Shown here in pieces: positions 16,352 through 25,165 of a DNA stretch of 64,000 nucleotides (position 1 is its first letter; each line of letters opens with the position of its first letter). Source of the DNA: Spirosoma pollinicola (GTDB taxonomy: Bacteria; Bacteroidota; Bacteroidia; Cytophagales; Spirosomataceae); assembly GCF_002831565.1 (NCBI RefSeq), contig NZ_CP025096.1, positions 2,519,027-2,583,026 on the forward strand. Direction: 5' to 3'. The notes beneath the pieces are model-generated. The model ran no database searches. It worked only from the letters and a program-made list of their open reading frames with translations, and had not been told where the DNA came from. The position numbers were made by a program, and so were the translations under genes.

Positions 16352-16377
16352 CTTTAGGCTTTGTATCTAGCCTAAAG
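16352..16377 (+). promoter_or_regulatory. 9-bp palindrome 5 bp before the GMC oxidoreductase start
   Basis: CTTTAGGCT (16352-16360) and AGCCTAAAG (16369-16377) are perfect reverse complements around an 8-nt loop. Ending 5 bp before the ATG at 16383, it would cover the ribosome landing site as RNA, or serve as an operator as DNA. Confidence 0.6.
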
Positions 16378-16382
16378 TAACT

Positions 16383-18023
16383 ATGGATTTCGATTATATA
16401 ATTGTCGGTGCCGGTTCGGCGGGTTGCGTATTGGCGAATCGTTTATCGGCTGATCCAACAAAATCGGTTTTGTTGCTGGAAGCGGGCGGACCTGATACAA
16501 AAATGGAAATCCATATTCCAGCCGCTTATACCAAATTACACGGGTCGGCGGTTGACTGGGGGTTCTGGACAGAACCACAAATGGCGCTCAACGGCCGACG
16601 GATGTATCAACCCAGGGGTAAAACGCTTGGGGGCTGTTCGTCGACCAATGCGATGGCTTATGTGCGGGGTAACCGGCTCGACTACGATGACTGGGCAGCT
16701 TTGGGTAATGAAGGCTGGGGCTACAAAGATGTGTTGCCTTATTTTATACGCTCTGAGCACAATGAGCAGTACGACCGCCTTGATCCTGTTTATCATGGTA
16801 ACTTCGGCCCGCTAAATGTTACGTATGCTACCCGCTTTCAGACTCCGCTGGCAGGTGCTTTTGTTAATGCCTGTACTCAGGCGGGAATTCGGCTCAATGC
16901 CGATTATAATGGGGCAGAGCAGGAAGGGACAGGATTTTTTCAATTTACCATCAAAAATGGCCAGCGGCACAGTGCGGCAACCGCCTTTTTACTGCCAGCG
17001 TTAAAGCGACCTAATCTAAAGGTAATTACACAGGCACATACAACTCAGATTCTGATCCAGAACGACCGGGCCAGAGGTGTCGACTTTATAACTGGCAAGA
17101 ACCAGACGCAGCGGGCAACGGCTCGAAAAGAAGTTATTTTATCGGCAGGGGCATTTCAGTCGCCACAGTTACTTATGCTGTCGGGTGTTGGCCCGGCTGA
17201 TGCGCTTCGGTCGGTGGGGATACCGGTGAAAAAAGAGTTGGTGGGCGTGGGTCAAAACTTGCAGGATCATCTGTTTTCGGGCGTTAGCAGCCTCAGTTCG
17301 CAACGGGCCAGTTCGGCCAATTTTCATCTCAAGCCGCTGAATCAATTAAAAGGACTGGTGCAATACATGATCAGCAAAAAAGGGCCGATGACCATAAGTC
17401 CACTCGAAGCAGTTGCCTTCCTGAAAACGGAACATGCCCGCACCAGCAAGGACTATCCTGATCGTATTGACATGCAGCTTCATTTTGCTCCCGTTCACTT
17501 TGGCGCGGATGGAAAGGCCGACTTCTACGATCTGTCGACCTATCCGGTCACGGATGGATTTACCATTCTGCCAACGCTGCTTAAGCCCAAAAGTCGGGGG
17601 TATATTGGGCTTCGCTCAGGAAATCCGCTCGATGCGCCTATTATTCAACCCAATTATTTATCGGAAGAAAGTGATCGGCAGGTGATGATCAGTGGCCTGC
17701 GGAAAACTATTGAGGTGATGAAAGCCGACGCTTTTCAGTCCTATAGCTCGGGTGTCAATGTGCCCTCCTCGTATGGGTCTGACGATGACCTTTGGCAACA
17801 CCTTTTGAGCATTCTGGAAACGGTTTACCACCCGGTTGGCACCTGCAAAATGGGGGTGAATTCTGACGAATGGGCTGTCGTTGACGCCGATTTGCGGGTT
17901 CAGGGTATCGAGGGATTGCGTGTGGTTGATGCATCTGTGATGCCAACCATTGTTTCGGGCAATACAAATGCGCCAGTGATCATGATTGCCGAGAAAGCCG
18001 CCGATTTGATTTTAGGAAAATGA
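16383..18023 (+). CDS. GMC-family FAD oxidoreductase (choline-dehydrogenase-like)
   Basis: A 546-residue flavoprotein that oxidises an alcohol or sugar group. Seen: the FAD Rossmann motif DYIIVGAGSAGCVLANRLS at the N-terminus, the GMC signature 1 around QPRGKTLGGCSSTNAMAYVRG, signature 2 around GAFQSPQLLMLSGVGP, and the C-terminal catalytic region VYHPVGTCKMG with the active-site His, then the second catalytic position in SGNTNAPVIMIAEKAA. No Tat or Sec signal is visible, so it is probably cytosolic. Choline is the common annotation, but no betaine genes are near; the substrate is unknown. It stands alone with a palindrome directly before its start. Confidence 0.9.
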   Translation: MDFDYIIVGAGSAGCVLANRLSADPTKSVLLLEAGGPDTKMEIHIPAAYTKLHGSAVDWGFWTEPQMALNGRRMYQPRGKTLGGCSSTNAMAYVRGNRLDYDDWAALGNEGWGYKDVLPYFIRSEHNEQYDRLDPVYHGNFGPLNVTYATRFQTPLAGAFVNACTQAGIRLNADYNGAEQEGTGFFQFTIKNGQRHSAATAFLLPALKRPNLKVITQAHTTQILIQNDRARGVDFITGKNQTQRATARKEVILSAGAFQSPQLLMLSGVGPADALRSVGIPVKKELVGVGQNLQDHLFSGVSSLSSQRASSANFHLKPLNQLKGLVQYMISKKGPMTISPLEAVAFLKTEHARTSKDYPDRIDMQLHFAPVHFGADGKADFYDLSTYPVTDGFTILPTLLKPKSRGYIGLRSGNPLDAPIIQPNYLSEESDRQVMISGLRKTIEVMKADAFQSYSSGVNVPSSYGSDDDLWQHLLSILETVYHPVGTCKMGVNSDEWAVVDADLRVQGIEGLRVVDASVMPTIVSGNTNAPVIMIAEKAADLILGK

Positions 18024-18029
18024 TAAGTA

Positions 18030-18119
18030 GTTAATTGGTGGAGTGGTTGATTTGTGAAGTTATAGATTGGTTGATTTTGCAAGATACCATTCCACGAATC
18101 AACTACTCCACCATTTAAC
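18030..18119. repeat. Imperfect inverted repeat between convergent genes
   Basis: Arms 18030-18053 and 18096-18119 match as reverse complements at 21 of 24 positions, built of GTGGAGTnGTTGATT words. It lies between the GMC gene and the minus-strand AlgJ-like operon end and may help end both transcripts. Confidence 0.75.
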
Positions 18120-18133
18120 TTCCTATCGACTAT

Positions 18134-19234
18134 TCAAAAGGTTGCCAATTGATAAATGTTACGTTCTACAACCTCAATAACGACAACTGATGGTCGTTCT
18201 GCTTTCACCAGGGCAGCGTCTAACTTACTGCCCCGCATAAAAAATGAGTTGCGAAAGTAACCGGGTAGGTAATGCATCATGCCGTGGCTGAAAGAATCGC
18301 CAACAAGGAATAAACGCCCCGATCCCGGCCCAGTAAATCGGGTAGAAGGGTATCCCATCGCTTCGTTAGGAATAACAGCCGTTTGATGGCCGCTGCGGCT
18401 CGGCTTTGGGGTAATGTAATAATAAATAGGATCTGTATGCTCATCCTGAAGCGTCAACATCTTAATGAGATCTCCGGCGGCACCATGCTGCCGCTCAATA
18501 TGATAATCTGACAGTTGAACAGGCAAAATGCCTGGTTGATCGTGCCGCATGTAATTGAGTAAACTTGCACAGCCAATCAGGGTTCCATATTCATTCCAGT
18601 GAGTATCTGTCTGATAATAAACCACATGGTTTCGTTTAGCCGCGCGTAACGTATCTCGAATATCAACAAAATGGAGGTTAGTTTGGGCTACAGCCTGTTT
18701 AAGAATATCCAGACGCGAAGGCTCCTCGCTTTGTTGTAGTTGATCGGGCAGGTTCTCGGGGTAAATAGTGTGCGAATCGGGTGCAATAAATATATACAGC
18801 TCGGTACCTTGCCGGGCTAGCTGCTGTTGTATTTCCAGTAAGTGATTGGTAATACGACGGGCAGAATCGACGGAGAGTGGTTGCAGGCCCCGATGCTGAT
18901 CGATAACTTTATTGTAGCTATTGCCGAGGTAGAGCCAGCCATTTTTGCCAACTACCACTTTTTCGGGTAGGGGAGATTGCTCAAGTATGTTGAATTTCCA
19001 GCGGCTATAGACATAAAACAGCGCATTTCGCCAACCAAAGTTCTCTTTGTAATATTGATCGAACTGTTTGACGAAACTGCGGACATGCGGGAAGTTCACC
19101 GCTGGCATACCCGTCAGTTGTCGATTTTCAGTACTGCTAAACCGGGATGACAGCCCCAGGAGTTGATCGAGGGCTGGCAAGAACAAGACAAGCGCAAAAA
19201 CGACCGCAATTAGGCGGGTACGACTACTATTCAT
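18134..19234 (-). CDS. AlgJ/AlgX-like O-acetyltransferase (second copy)
   Basis: 366 residues with an N-terminal signal anchor (LIAVVFALVLFLPALDQLLGL) and a periplasmic AlgX/AlgJ-type SGNH-like catalytic domain. Seen: FDQYYKENFGWRNALFYVYSRWKF, VVVGKNGWLYLGN, YIFIAPDSHTIYPENLP, the DxHW-type motif QTDTHWNEYG carrying the catalytic Asp-His, and the Ser block VGDSFSHGMMHYLPGYF. In alginate systems these proteins take acetyl groups passed across the membrane by AlgI and attach them to polysaccharide. It follows its paralogue by 14 bp and the MBOAT gene before that, forming a three-gene operon. Target glycan unknown. Confidence 0.88.
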   Translation of the reverse strand: MNSSRTRLIAVVFALVLFLPALDQLLGLSSRFSSTENRQLTGMPAVNFPHVRSFVKQFDQYYKENFGWRNALFYVYSRWKFNILEQSPLPEKVVVGKNGWLYLGNSYNKVIDQHRGLQPLSVDSARRITNHLLEIQQQLARQGTELYIFIAPDSHTIYPENLPDQLQQSEEPSRLDILKQAVAQTNLHFVDIRDTLRAAKRNHVVYYQTDTHWNEYGTLIGCASLLNYMRHDQPGILPVQLSDYHIERQHGAAGDLIKMLTLQDEHTDPIYYYITPKPSRSGHQTAVIPNEAMGYPSTRFTGPGSGRLFLVGDSFSHGMMHYLPGYFRNSFFMRGSKLDAALVKAERPSVVVIEVVERNIYQLATF

Positions 19235-19248
19235 GTGGTTTGTAAGAA

Positions 19249-20421
19249 CTATAACTGGCCTAGAGAGTCAATGTTCCGTTCAACAATCTCAATAACCACA
19301 ATATCAGGGTGTTCACGTTTAACTAGGTTCATGTCGAAGGTGTGTGCCCGAACCAGATAGGACTCCCGGAAATACTCCGGTAAAGACGTAGTCATTGCAA
19401 AGCTAAACGAATCACCTATAAGCAACAACTTGGGCAACGTTGGCGAGTTGATAACGAACCGTTGGTACGGCAGTTCATTTACTATATGTACTGTTTCGGT
19501 ATTTCGAGCGTGCAGAGGTCTGGCGGGGGTGAGTTTATAATCTATTGAGTCAACCAGTTCATGATGCAGCGTAAGCATTGTAACCAGATCGCCACCAACA
19601 CCTTGTACAGGCTTAACGACAAAGTCGGAAAGCCGGGCTACGGGCAGCAGAGGGAAATCTTGCCGAAGCCTGTTTACCAGGGCTTGCGTAGCGACCAATG
19701 CCCCAAACTCATTCCAGTGCGTATCTGTCTGTTGATAGAGAACGTGGTCACTTTTAGCGGCTATCAATGCCTTTCGTACATCCACAACCGGAATGGTTGT
19801 GTGTTGACTCATATAGGCCTGAAAGCGGTCAAAATTAGACGACGGTAGCTTCTTCGGTAAAAAACTGGGTAAGTTCTCCGGGTAAATGGTGTATGAGTCG
19901 GGTGCAACGAAAACATACAATTTTGCGCCTTGCGCGTCACACTGGCGCTGAAGCTGGCTCAAATGGCGAGCAATTGACGCCAGTGTATCAACGTGTATTG
20001 GGGCCAAACCCCAGTGCTGATTTAAAATTTTATTCAGGCTGTTGCCCGGATAAAACCAGCCGTTTTGACCTATTAATACTTTTTCGGGTAAAGGTGAGGT
20101 AGCCAGTATCCTATATTTCCATCGACTGTAGACATAAAATAGGGCGTTTCGCCAGCCAAAATTCTCTTTATAGTATCGGTTAAATTGAGCGATGTATGTT
20201 TGAACATGCGGAAAGTTAAAGCTGGGCAATGGTGCCAACCCCCTCTTTTCGGAACTTTGAAAACCTGAGGACAACGTCAGCCACTGATCCAGTATGGGTA
20301 ACGTTAGCAAAAGCCCAAAGCCCAGGCTGATCAACGTGGTTTTGAATCGCTGTGGTTTTCTGTTTTCTTCTCTTGAACGAACAACTTGAGAAGTGTCATC
20401 TGTAGGTGTTCTTTTTGCCAT
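19249..20421 (-). CDS. AlgJ/AlgX-like O-acetyltransferase (first copy)
   Basis: 390 residues, paralogous to the next gene along the strand. After a ~27-residue basic cytosolic tail comes a membrane anchor (TLISLGFGLLLTLPILDQWLTL), then the same domain: NRYYKENFGWRNALFYVYSRWKY, VLIGQNGWFYPGN, YVFVAPDSYTIYPENLP, QQTDTHWNEFGA with the catalytic Asp-His, and LIGDSFSFAMTTSLPEYF with the Ser. Both copies keep the catalytic residues, so neither looks like a decayed duplicate. The spacing of 16 bp from the MBOAT gene indicates co-transcription. It most likely works with that membrane acyltransferase in O-acetylating an extracellular or periplasmic glycan. Confidence 0.88.
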   Translation of the reverse strand: MAKRTPTDDTSQVVRSREENRKPQRFKTTLISLGFGLLLTLPILDQWLTLSSGFQSSEKRGLAPLPSFNFPHVQTYIAQFNRYYKENFGWRNALFYVYSRWKYRILATSPLPEKVLIGQNGWFYPGNSLNKILNQHWGLAPIHVDTLASIARHLSQLQRQCDAQGAKLYVFVAPDSYTIYPENLPSFLPKKLPSSNFDRFQAYMSQHTTIPVVDVRKALIAAKSDHVLYQQTDTHWNEFGALVATQALVNRLRQDFPLLPVARLSDFVVKPVQGVGGDLVTMLTLHHELVDSIDYKLTPARPLHARNTETVHIVNELPYQRFVINSPTLPKLLLIGDSFSFAMTTSLPEYFRESYLVRAHTFDMNLVKREHPDIVVIEIVERNIDSLGQL

Positions 20422-20437
20422 TGTTCTATCCTTACTC

Positions 20438-21877
20438 TTAAAATCGAAAATAGATGAAAGGATTGTAGGTATCAGCAGCCAGATACATAACCGCTAACAC
20501 AAACAAGCCAAACAAGCCAACGACATATATTGAGTTTAATAAGATATGGATGGACACGAGTCGGGCTACCAGGCGCTCCCAGCCCCGTTGGAAGTAAGGA
20601 TAAACAGGTGTGGCCAGTACAAAACCAATGAGTAGTGAAACAATCAGTTCGGCATTCAGAAAATAGGATGGTGGGTAAGCCATCATGGCTGTAGGCTGGC
20701 CTCCCAAACCGAGCATTTTTTGCAGGAAATGAATAGCTTCCGGCAAGGTTTCCGTTCGGAAAAATACCCAGCCAACCAGCACCGCCAAAATCGTATAGGC
20801 ATGGGCAACAGGTGGCCATAATCGTTCTAGACGTTTGCCCAGACCGGCCCGTTCAATAAGCAGGAATAACCCATGATATAATCCCCATATAATGAAATTC
20901 CAGCTTGCCCCATGCCATAATCCCGTCACAAAGAATACAATCAACAGATTGCGATAGGTACGCATTTTGCTGGCCCTATTACCACCCAACGGAATATAGA
21001 CATAATCCCGAAACCAGCTCGACAGCGAAATGTGCCACCTGCGCCAGAAATCCTGAATCGAACGGGCAACATAGGGGTAGTTGAAATTTTCCTTAAAATC
21101 AAATCCAACCATTTTTCCCAGACCAATAGCCATGTCGGAATAGCCGGAGAAATCGAAATAAATTTGGAGTGAATAGCCCACGATGCCCAGCCAGGCGGTT
21201 GCGGTTGGGTAAGTATCTGGAGGAGCGTTGAAGATGGTATCGGCCAGACTCGCGAAGGTATTGGCCAGCAGGACTTTTTTGGCTAGTCCCAGAATGAACC
21301 GTTCAGCCCCAATACCAAATTTTTCAATTGTTGTGGTTCTGTCGGCAAGTTCGGGCGCGATATCGGCGTATCGAACAATAGGCCCGGCAATCTGGTGCGG
21401 AAACATGGCCACGTAGGTCCCGTAATCTAAAAAACTGCGGTTGGCCTTAATGCGCCCCCAGTAAATATCGAGCGTGTAGGAAATGCCCTGAAATGTATAG
21501 AAGCTAATACCAATGGGCAGCGCAATGTGTGTGAGGGCCAAACCCGCTGGAACAGGTAGGGTAAAGGCTTTGGCAACACCCAAAACCGAATCGACAAAGA
21601 AGTTGGCATATTTGTAGTAGAAAAGTAACGACAAACTGCCAGCCAGCGATAGCCATAAACCAGCCCGACGACGCCCCTGCTCAATCAAACGGCCTGCAAT
21701 GTAGTTTATAAGTGCAGACAGCAGCAGTACTAAAACAACCGGACCTTCTCCCCAGGCATAAAAACATAAACTAGCCGCAAACAAAAAAGCATTATGAAAA
21801 CGCTTTGGGAGCAGATAGTAAATGAGCAAAAAGAAAGGTAAAAACAGAAATAAGAAGATTGCTGAACTAAACAGCAT
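20438..21877 (-). CDS. MBOAT-family O-acyltransferase (AlgI-like)
   Basis: A 479-residue polytopic membrane protein of the MBOAT family. Seen: LPFFLLIYYLLPKRFHNAFLFAASLCFYAWGE at the N-terminus, the arginine-rich RSIQDFWRRWHISLSSWFRDYVYIPLGG loop and the active-site His in TGLWHGASWNFIIWG, all characteristic of AlgI, DltB and PatA. These move acyl groups from a cytosolic donor to the outer face of the membrane. It heads an operon with two AlgJ/X-like proteins, which fits glycan O-acetylation rather than teichoic D-alanylation (no DltA/C). It is divergent from two secreted SGNH genes across a 255-bp gap. Confidence 0.93.
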   Translation of the reverse strand: MLFSSAIFLFLFLPFFLLIYYLLPKRFHNAFLFAASLCFYAWGEGPVVLVLLLSALINYIAGRLIEQGRRRAGLWLSLAGSLSLLFYYKYANFFVDSVLGVAKAFTLPVPAGLALTHIALPIGISFYTFQGISYTLDIYWGRIKANRSFLDYGTYVAMFPHQIAGPIVRYADIAPELADRTTTIEKFGIGAERFILGLAKKVLLANTFASLADTIFNAPPDTYPTATAWLGIVGYSLQIYFDFSGYSDMAIGLGKMVGFDFKENFNYPYVARSIQDFWRRWHISLSSWFRDYVYIPLGGNRASKMRTYRNLLIVFFVTGLWHGASWNFIIWGLYHGLFLLIERAGLGKRLERLWPPVAHAYTILAVLVGWVFFRTETLPEAIHFLQKMLGLGGQPTAMMAYPPSYFLNAELIVSLLIGFVLATPVYPYFQRGWERLVARLVSIHILLNSIYVVGLFGLFVLAVMYLAADTYNPFIYFRF

Positions 21878-21901
21878 AGTATTTTAGGAAATGGGTGGGT
21901 A

Positions 21902-21929
21902 CAAAAATACGTATTTTGTTGTATACAAA
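21902..21929 (-). promoter_or_regulatory. Possible promoter of the MBOAT operon
   Basis: On the minus strand a TATTTTTG (bases 21902-21909) matches TAnnTTTG, and a TTTG lies at 21926-21929, but the spacer is 16 bp rather than 19. Weak evidence; the -7 alone is good. Confidence 0.4.
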
Positions 21930-22132
21930 GTTTAGGAAACGCTACATTATGCAACATCCCTATCCTTCTTTTAGAAACCAACTATACTAAATATACACTA
22001 TAGATGGATAAACAAAAATAATATAGGTTACTCTAAGATAGCTTTTCGTCAAGTAAAATGCTTTTGCCGCAAAAATATGTTTTTTTCGTATATCAGATTA
22101 AGAAATAGTCATATATGTAACCAAACGTTTAA

Positions 22133-23206
22133 ATGAGTTATTCAAAAAGACTCTTGTTTCAGTATATTGTTCGGGGAGTCAATATGTACAGTTGTGTACT
22201 GGCAGTTGTCCTTATTGTACTTAGCTGCGCAACAGACTACCCGGCTCTGGTTGGTCCCAAAGCGGCCATAATCACAACTCCCGCATCGTCAACTGTCTGT
22301 CCATGTGCTACACTGCCGGTCAGCAGTACGAGTTCGCCTGTTTCGGTTACAGTGAGCCAGCCTGTTGCATTTGATACGCTGAAGGTTCCTCCCCCTCATT
22401 TTTTGCCAGATGGCGGGACGTTTTATATGAATACCCAGGTGCGGCTAACTGCCGACACATTGCCTGCTGGTGCTGTGATAGAGTACTCTGTAGATAACGG
22501 CGACAATTGGGTAACAGGCCAGCAATTTACCGTAACCTCGGGCGGTCCTATTCTAACCCGAATTCGTGCCGGGAATAAGTTATCCATTAATCGGTCTGCG
22601 CTGTTTGCTCTTTATTTTCAGCGAATGCTGATTATCGGGAACAGCATTATGAATCATGGGCCCGCTCCAGAACTCGGCTGGCTTAATAATAATGGCATGG
22701 CGGCCTCAGCGCCCGAAAAAGATTTCGTTCACTTACTTACCGGGCGATTAAAGGCGCTAAATCCATCTATGACCGTTACCCTCCAGTCGGGTGGTGACTT
22801 TGAGCGTCAATTTGGAACCGAAACCTACAGCCTGGATGAATTTAAAGAAACACTGCAACAACTCAAACCCGATTTAATTCTAGTCAGGATTGGTGAAAAT
22901 ATTGATCAGCAACAGGTCGCCAAGCGCGATTTTGAGAAGCAGTTTCGGCAGTTAGTGGATTATCTGGCTAACAATGGTCAGCCGGTGAGGCTCGTTTTTA
23001 CAACCAGCGTTTGGGATCGACCGCAGTCTGACGCTATCGTTCGAAAAGTGGCAATCGAAAAAGGGCATGCCCTGGTTGACCTAAAATGTATGGTAGGGCA
23101 GGGCCAGTACTTTGCCAGCCAGTATGCTAACTCCGGCGTTGCGGCTCACCCAAACGATACAGGCATGCAGCGCATTGCCGATTTGATCTGGGCTAAAATT
23201 CAATAA
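22133..23206 (+). CDS. Secreted SGNH-like lipoprotein with CHB_HEX_C-like domain (paralogue 1)
   Basis: 357 residues: a lipoprotein-type signal ending VLIVLSC (Cys at about residue 32), a Thr/Ser/Pro-rich linker with CPCATLP, an Ig-like domain of the chitobiase/hexosaminidase C-terminal type (about 85-150; PDGGTFYMNTQVRL, IEYSVDNGDNWV), then an SGNH-like domain: MLIIGNSIMNHGPAP (Ser block I), LILVRIGENID (Asn block III), AAHPNDTGMQRI (His block V). Block I reads GNS instead of GDS. It lies divergent to the MBOAT/AlgJ operon and is followed by a paralogue, so a role in removing or adding acyl groups on the same glycan is plausible. The initiating ATG could also be at 22184. Confidence 0.8.
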   Translation: MSYSKRLLFQYIVRGVNMYSCVLAVVLIVLSCATDYPALVGPKAAIITTPASSTVCPCATLPVSSTSSPVSVTVSQPVAFDTLKVPPPHFLPDGGTFYMNTQVRLTADTLPAGAVIEYSVDNGDNWVTGQQFTVTSGGPILTRIRAGNKLSINRSALFALYFQRMLIIGNSIMNHGPAPELGWLNNNGMAASAPEKDFVHLLTGRLKALNPSMTVTLQSGGDFERQFGTETYSLDEFKETLQQLKPDLILVRIGENIDQQQVAKRDFEKQFRQLVDYLANNGQPVRLVFTTSVWDRPQSDAIVRKVAIEKGHALVDLKCMVGQGQYFASQYANSGVAAHPNDTGMQRIADLIWAKIQ

Positions 23207-23308
23207 CGTATATTTTTGCCTTTTTATAGTTCGTACTTAGTAAGCATATAAACTACTAAAGTACTGTAATAGGCGATAACTGCAAATTGGCACAGTTTTG
23301 GTTAGGCC

Positions 23309-24415
23309 ATGATAAGGATAAGATGGCCTACAGAAGTGAATAAAATTTCATACTACACTATACTCAACAACCTATCAAGACTATTTGCCCTTGCAGGCCT
23401 CTTGATAAGCTTTCAACCGGATAGTTACGCGCAAACAACGTCGCCTGATTGTGTAACAGGCTGCGTCCAGATAACTGTAACCCGTATCTCTGGCTACATA
23501 AAGACACCAACACCTTCCGTGACCGAACCAGTTGGTGGTTCTCCGGCAGCGCCATCAGTTCCTGAGCCAACGCCTACACCGCAGTCGTTGGCCGCACCCG
23601 TGTTCACGCCACAAAGTGGGGCTGTTGCATTTGGATCGACGATAACGCTTTCTGCATCAGCCTTACCCGATGGGGCTGTAGTAGAGTATTCCACTGACAA
23701 CGGCACCACATGGGTGGCAGGTAATCAAATTATTGTTAATAATAAAATTGATTTGATAGGTCGAGTTCGCCTGGGTGACAAGACAACCGCTACTGGAAAA
23801 GTGAGTTTCATTCCTTATTTCCAGCGAATGCTGGTCATTGGCAATAGTATTATGAATCATGGCCCTGCTCCCGATTTGGGCTGGTTTAATAATAATGGCA
23901 TGGCGGCCTCGGCTCCCGAAAAAGATTTTGTCCATTTATTGACGGGGCAACTGCAAACCTTATACGCTGGGGTTGCGGTTAAACTACAGTCGAGCGGAAG
24001 TCTGGAGCGTCAATACGGTATGTCAAATTATAGTATTGATGAGTTTAATGAACCTGTACAACAGTTCAAGCCCGATTTAATTCTGGTTCGGATGGGCGAG
24101 AACGTGGACGATAGCCAGGTACAGGCCCGTAACTTTGAAACTAGTTTTCGTGCGTTTCTGGAGCGGCTGGTTTTGTTGAGTGGCAGCCAACCGGTTAAAA
24201 TCGTTTGTACAACAAGTGTCTGGTCTAATCCACAGGCCGATGCGGTTATCCGAAAAGTAGCCAACGAAAAAGGATATACGCTGGTTGATTTAAGCAGCAT
24301 GGTAGGACAGGGGCAGTATTTTGCCAGTCAATATGCAAACGGTGCGGTAGCGGCTCACCCAAATGACGCCGGTATGCAACGTATTGATGAACTGATCTGG
24401 GAAAAGCTTAAGTAG
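23309..24415 (+). CDS. Secreted SGNH-like protein with CHB_HEX_C-like domain (paralogue 2)
   Basis: 368 residues, paralogous to the preceding gene. Signal peptide to about residue 42 (LFALAGLLISFQPDSYAQ), a Pro/Thr/Ser linker, the Ig-like module (PVFTPQSGAVAFGSTITL, VVEYSTDNGTTWV) and the SGNH-like domain with MLVIGNSIMNHGPAPDLGW, VRMGENVDDSQ and AAHPNDAGMQRI. The catalytic domain is far more alike between the two copies than the N-terminal part. Unlike copy 1 it has no lipobox, so one copy may be membrane-anchored and the other released. The 102-bp gap holds a hairpin GTACTTAGTA/TACTAAAGTAC, so it may have its own promoter. A strong terminator follows. Confidence 0.8.
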   Translation: MIRIRWPTEVNKISYYTILNNLSRLFALAGLLISFQPDSYAQTTSPDCVTGCVQITVTRISGYIKTPTPSVTEPVGGSPAAPSVPEPTPTPQSLAAPVFTPQSGAVAFGSTITLSASALPDGAVVEYSTDNGTTWVAGNQIIVNNKIDLIGRVRLGDKTTATGKVSFIPYFQRMLVIGNSIMNHGPAPDLGWFNNNGMAASAPEKDFVHLLTGQLQTLYAGVAVKLQSSGSLERQYGMSNYSIDEFNEPVQQFKPDLILVRMGENVDDSQVQARNFETSFRAFLERLVLLSGSQPVKIVCTTSVWSNPQADAVIRKVANEKGYTLVDLSSMVGQGQYFASQYANGAVAAHPNDAGMQRIDELIWEKLK

Positions 24416-24436
24416 GAATCTGGTTTTTTTATACAG

Positions 24437-24470
24437 AAAAGGCGTTCCCTGAATAAGGAACGCCTTTTTT
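24437..24470. terminator. Bidirectional terminator
   Basis: Stem of 12 bp (24437-24448 with 24457-24468, loop of 8 nt) flanked by A-run and T-run, 21 bp after the SGNH gene and 20 bp after the minus-strand barrel gene. It serves both convergent transcripts. Confidence 0.9.
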
Positions 24471-24490
24471 GAACTACAGATAAATTAGTG

Positions 24491-25123
24491 TTAAAAGAAC
24501 GATAACCGCAGTAAGAAAGGAGAGCCTCCGTAAACCTGATAAGAGATAGGGTCGTTTGCCTTGTAGTTGAGGTTGTACAGAGCCGTGATATTTACACCGA
24601 ACCGGCGGCTTATGGGTTGCATATAGGTCAGCCCTAAAAATGGAGCGGCAATCGTTCCTGTATAGGCGGCTACTACCTGATCTACTTTTTGTTGATATGT
24701 ATTGGTCTGTAATTCACCGTGCAGATACAGGTTCGCTAAGATGCTTGGAATAAACTCATACATGACAAAGCCCCTGGCCCCGTATTGGTTGATCGTAACG
24801 CCTTGAGTAGGATAAATATAACCGGGCTTGTAGCGAGTGTAGGTATAACTTCCGCCGACGCCAACAATCATTCGCTCGCTTGCCTGATAGGCAATAACCG
24901 GCGAAACACCCAGGCTAAATGGGTTGCCAAAACGAAAACCGGTAATGCCGCCCCCAAAACGTAATCGTTGGCCAAAGGGCAATGGTCGACCTTCCGGCGT
25001 TTGGGTACGAAGCGGATCTTTGCCCTGCCCCCGGCGATCATCCGGATCTTCAGTTATCTGTCCGAAGGCTACGCTACTCGTTAATAAAGCTGTGATAAAC
25101 AGTAACTTTTGGATATGATTCAT
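24491..25123 (-). CDS. Predicted outer-membrane beta-barrel protein, unknown function
   Basis: 210 residues with a Sec signal (LLFITALLTSSVAFGQ) and then repeated amphipathic beta-strand stretches rich in Gly, Tyr and Phe (RLRFGGGITGFRFGNPF, MIVGVGGSYTYTRYKPGYIYP, YGARGFVMYEF, ANLYLHGEL), ending LLRLSFF with a terminal Phe, typical of small outer-membrane barrels. An early acidic/basic segment DPDDRRGQGKDPLR follows the signal. I do not recognise a named family. It is followed by a shared terminator and lies 42 bp downstream of the MgtC-type gene, so they may be co-transcribed. Confidence 0.7.
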   Translation of the reverse strand: MNHIQKLLFITALLTSSVAFGQITEDPDDRRGQGKDPLRTQTPEGRPLPFGQRLRFGGGITGFRFGNPFSLGVSPVIAYQASERMIVGVGGSYTYTRYKPGYIYPTQGVTINQYGARGFVMYEFIPSILANLYLHGELQTNTYQQKVDQVVAAYTGTIAAPFLGLTYMQPISRRFGVNITALYNLNYKANDPISYQVYGGSPFLLRLSFF

Positions 25124-25165
25124 GGTGTTGTATACAAAAAAAATAACTCTTGGTAAGTAACGAAA

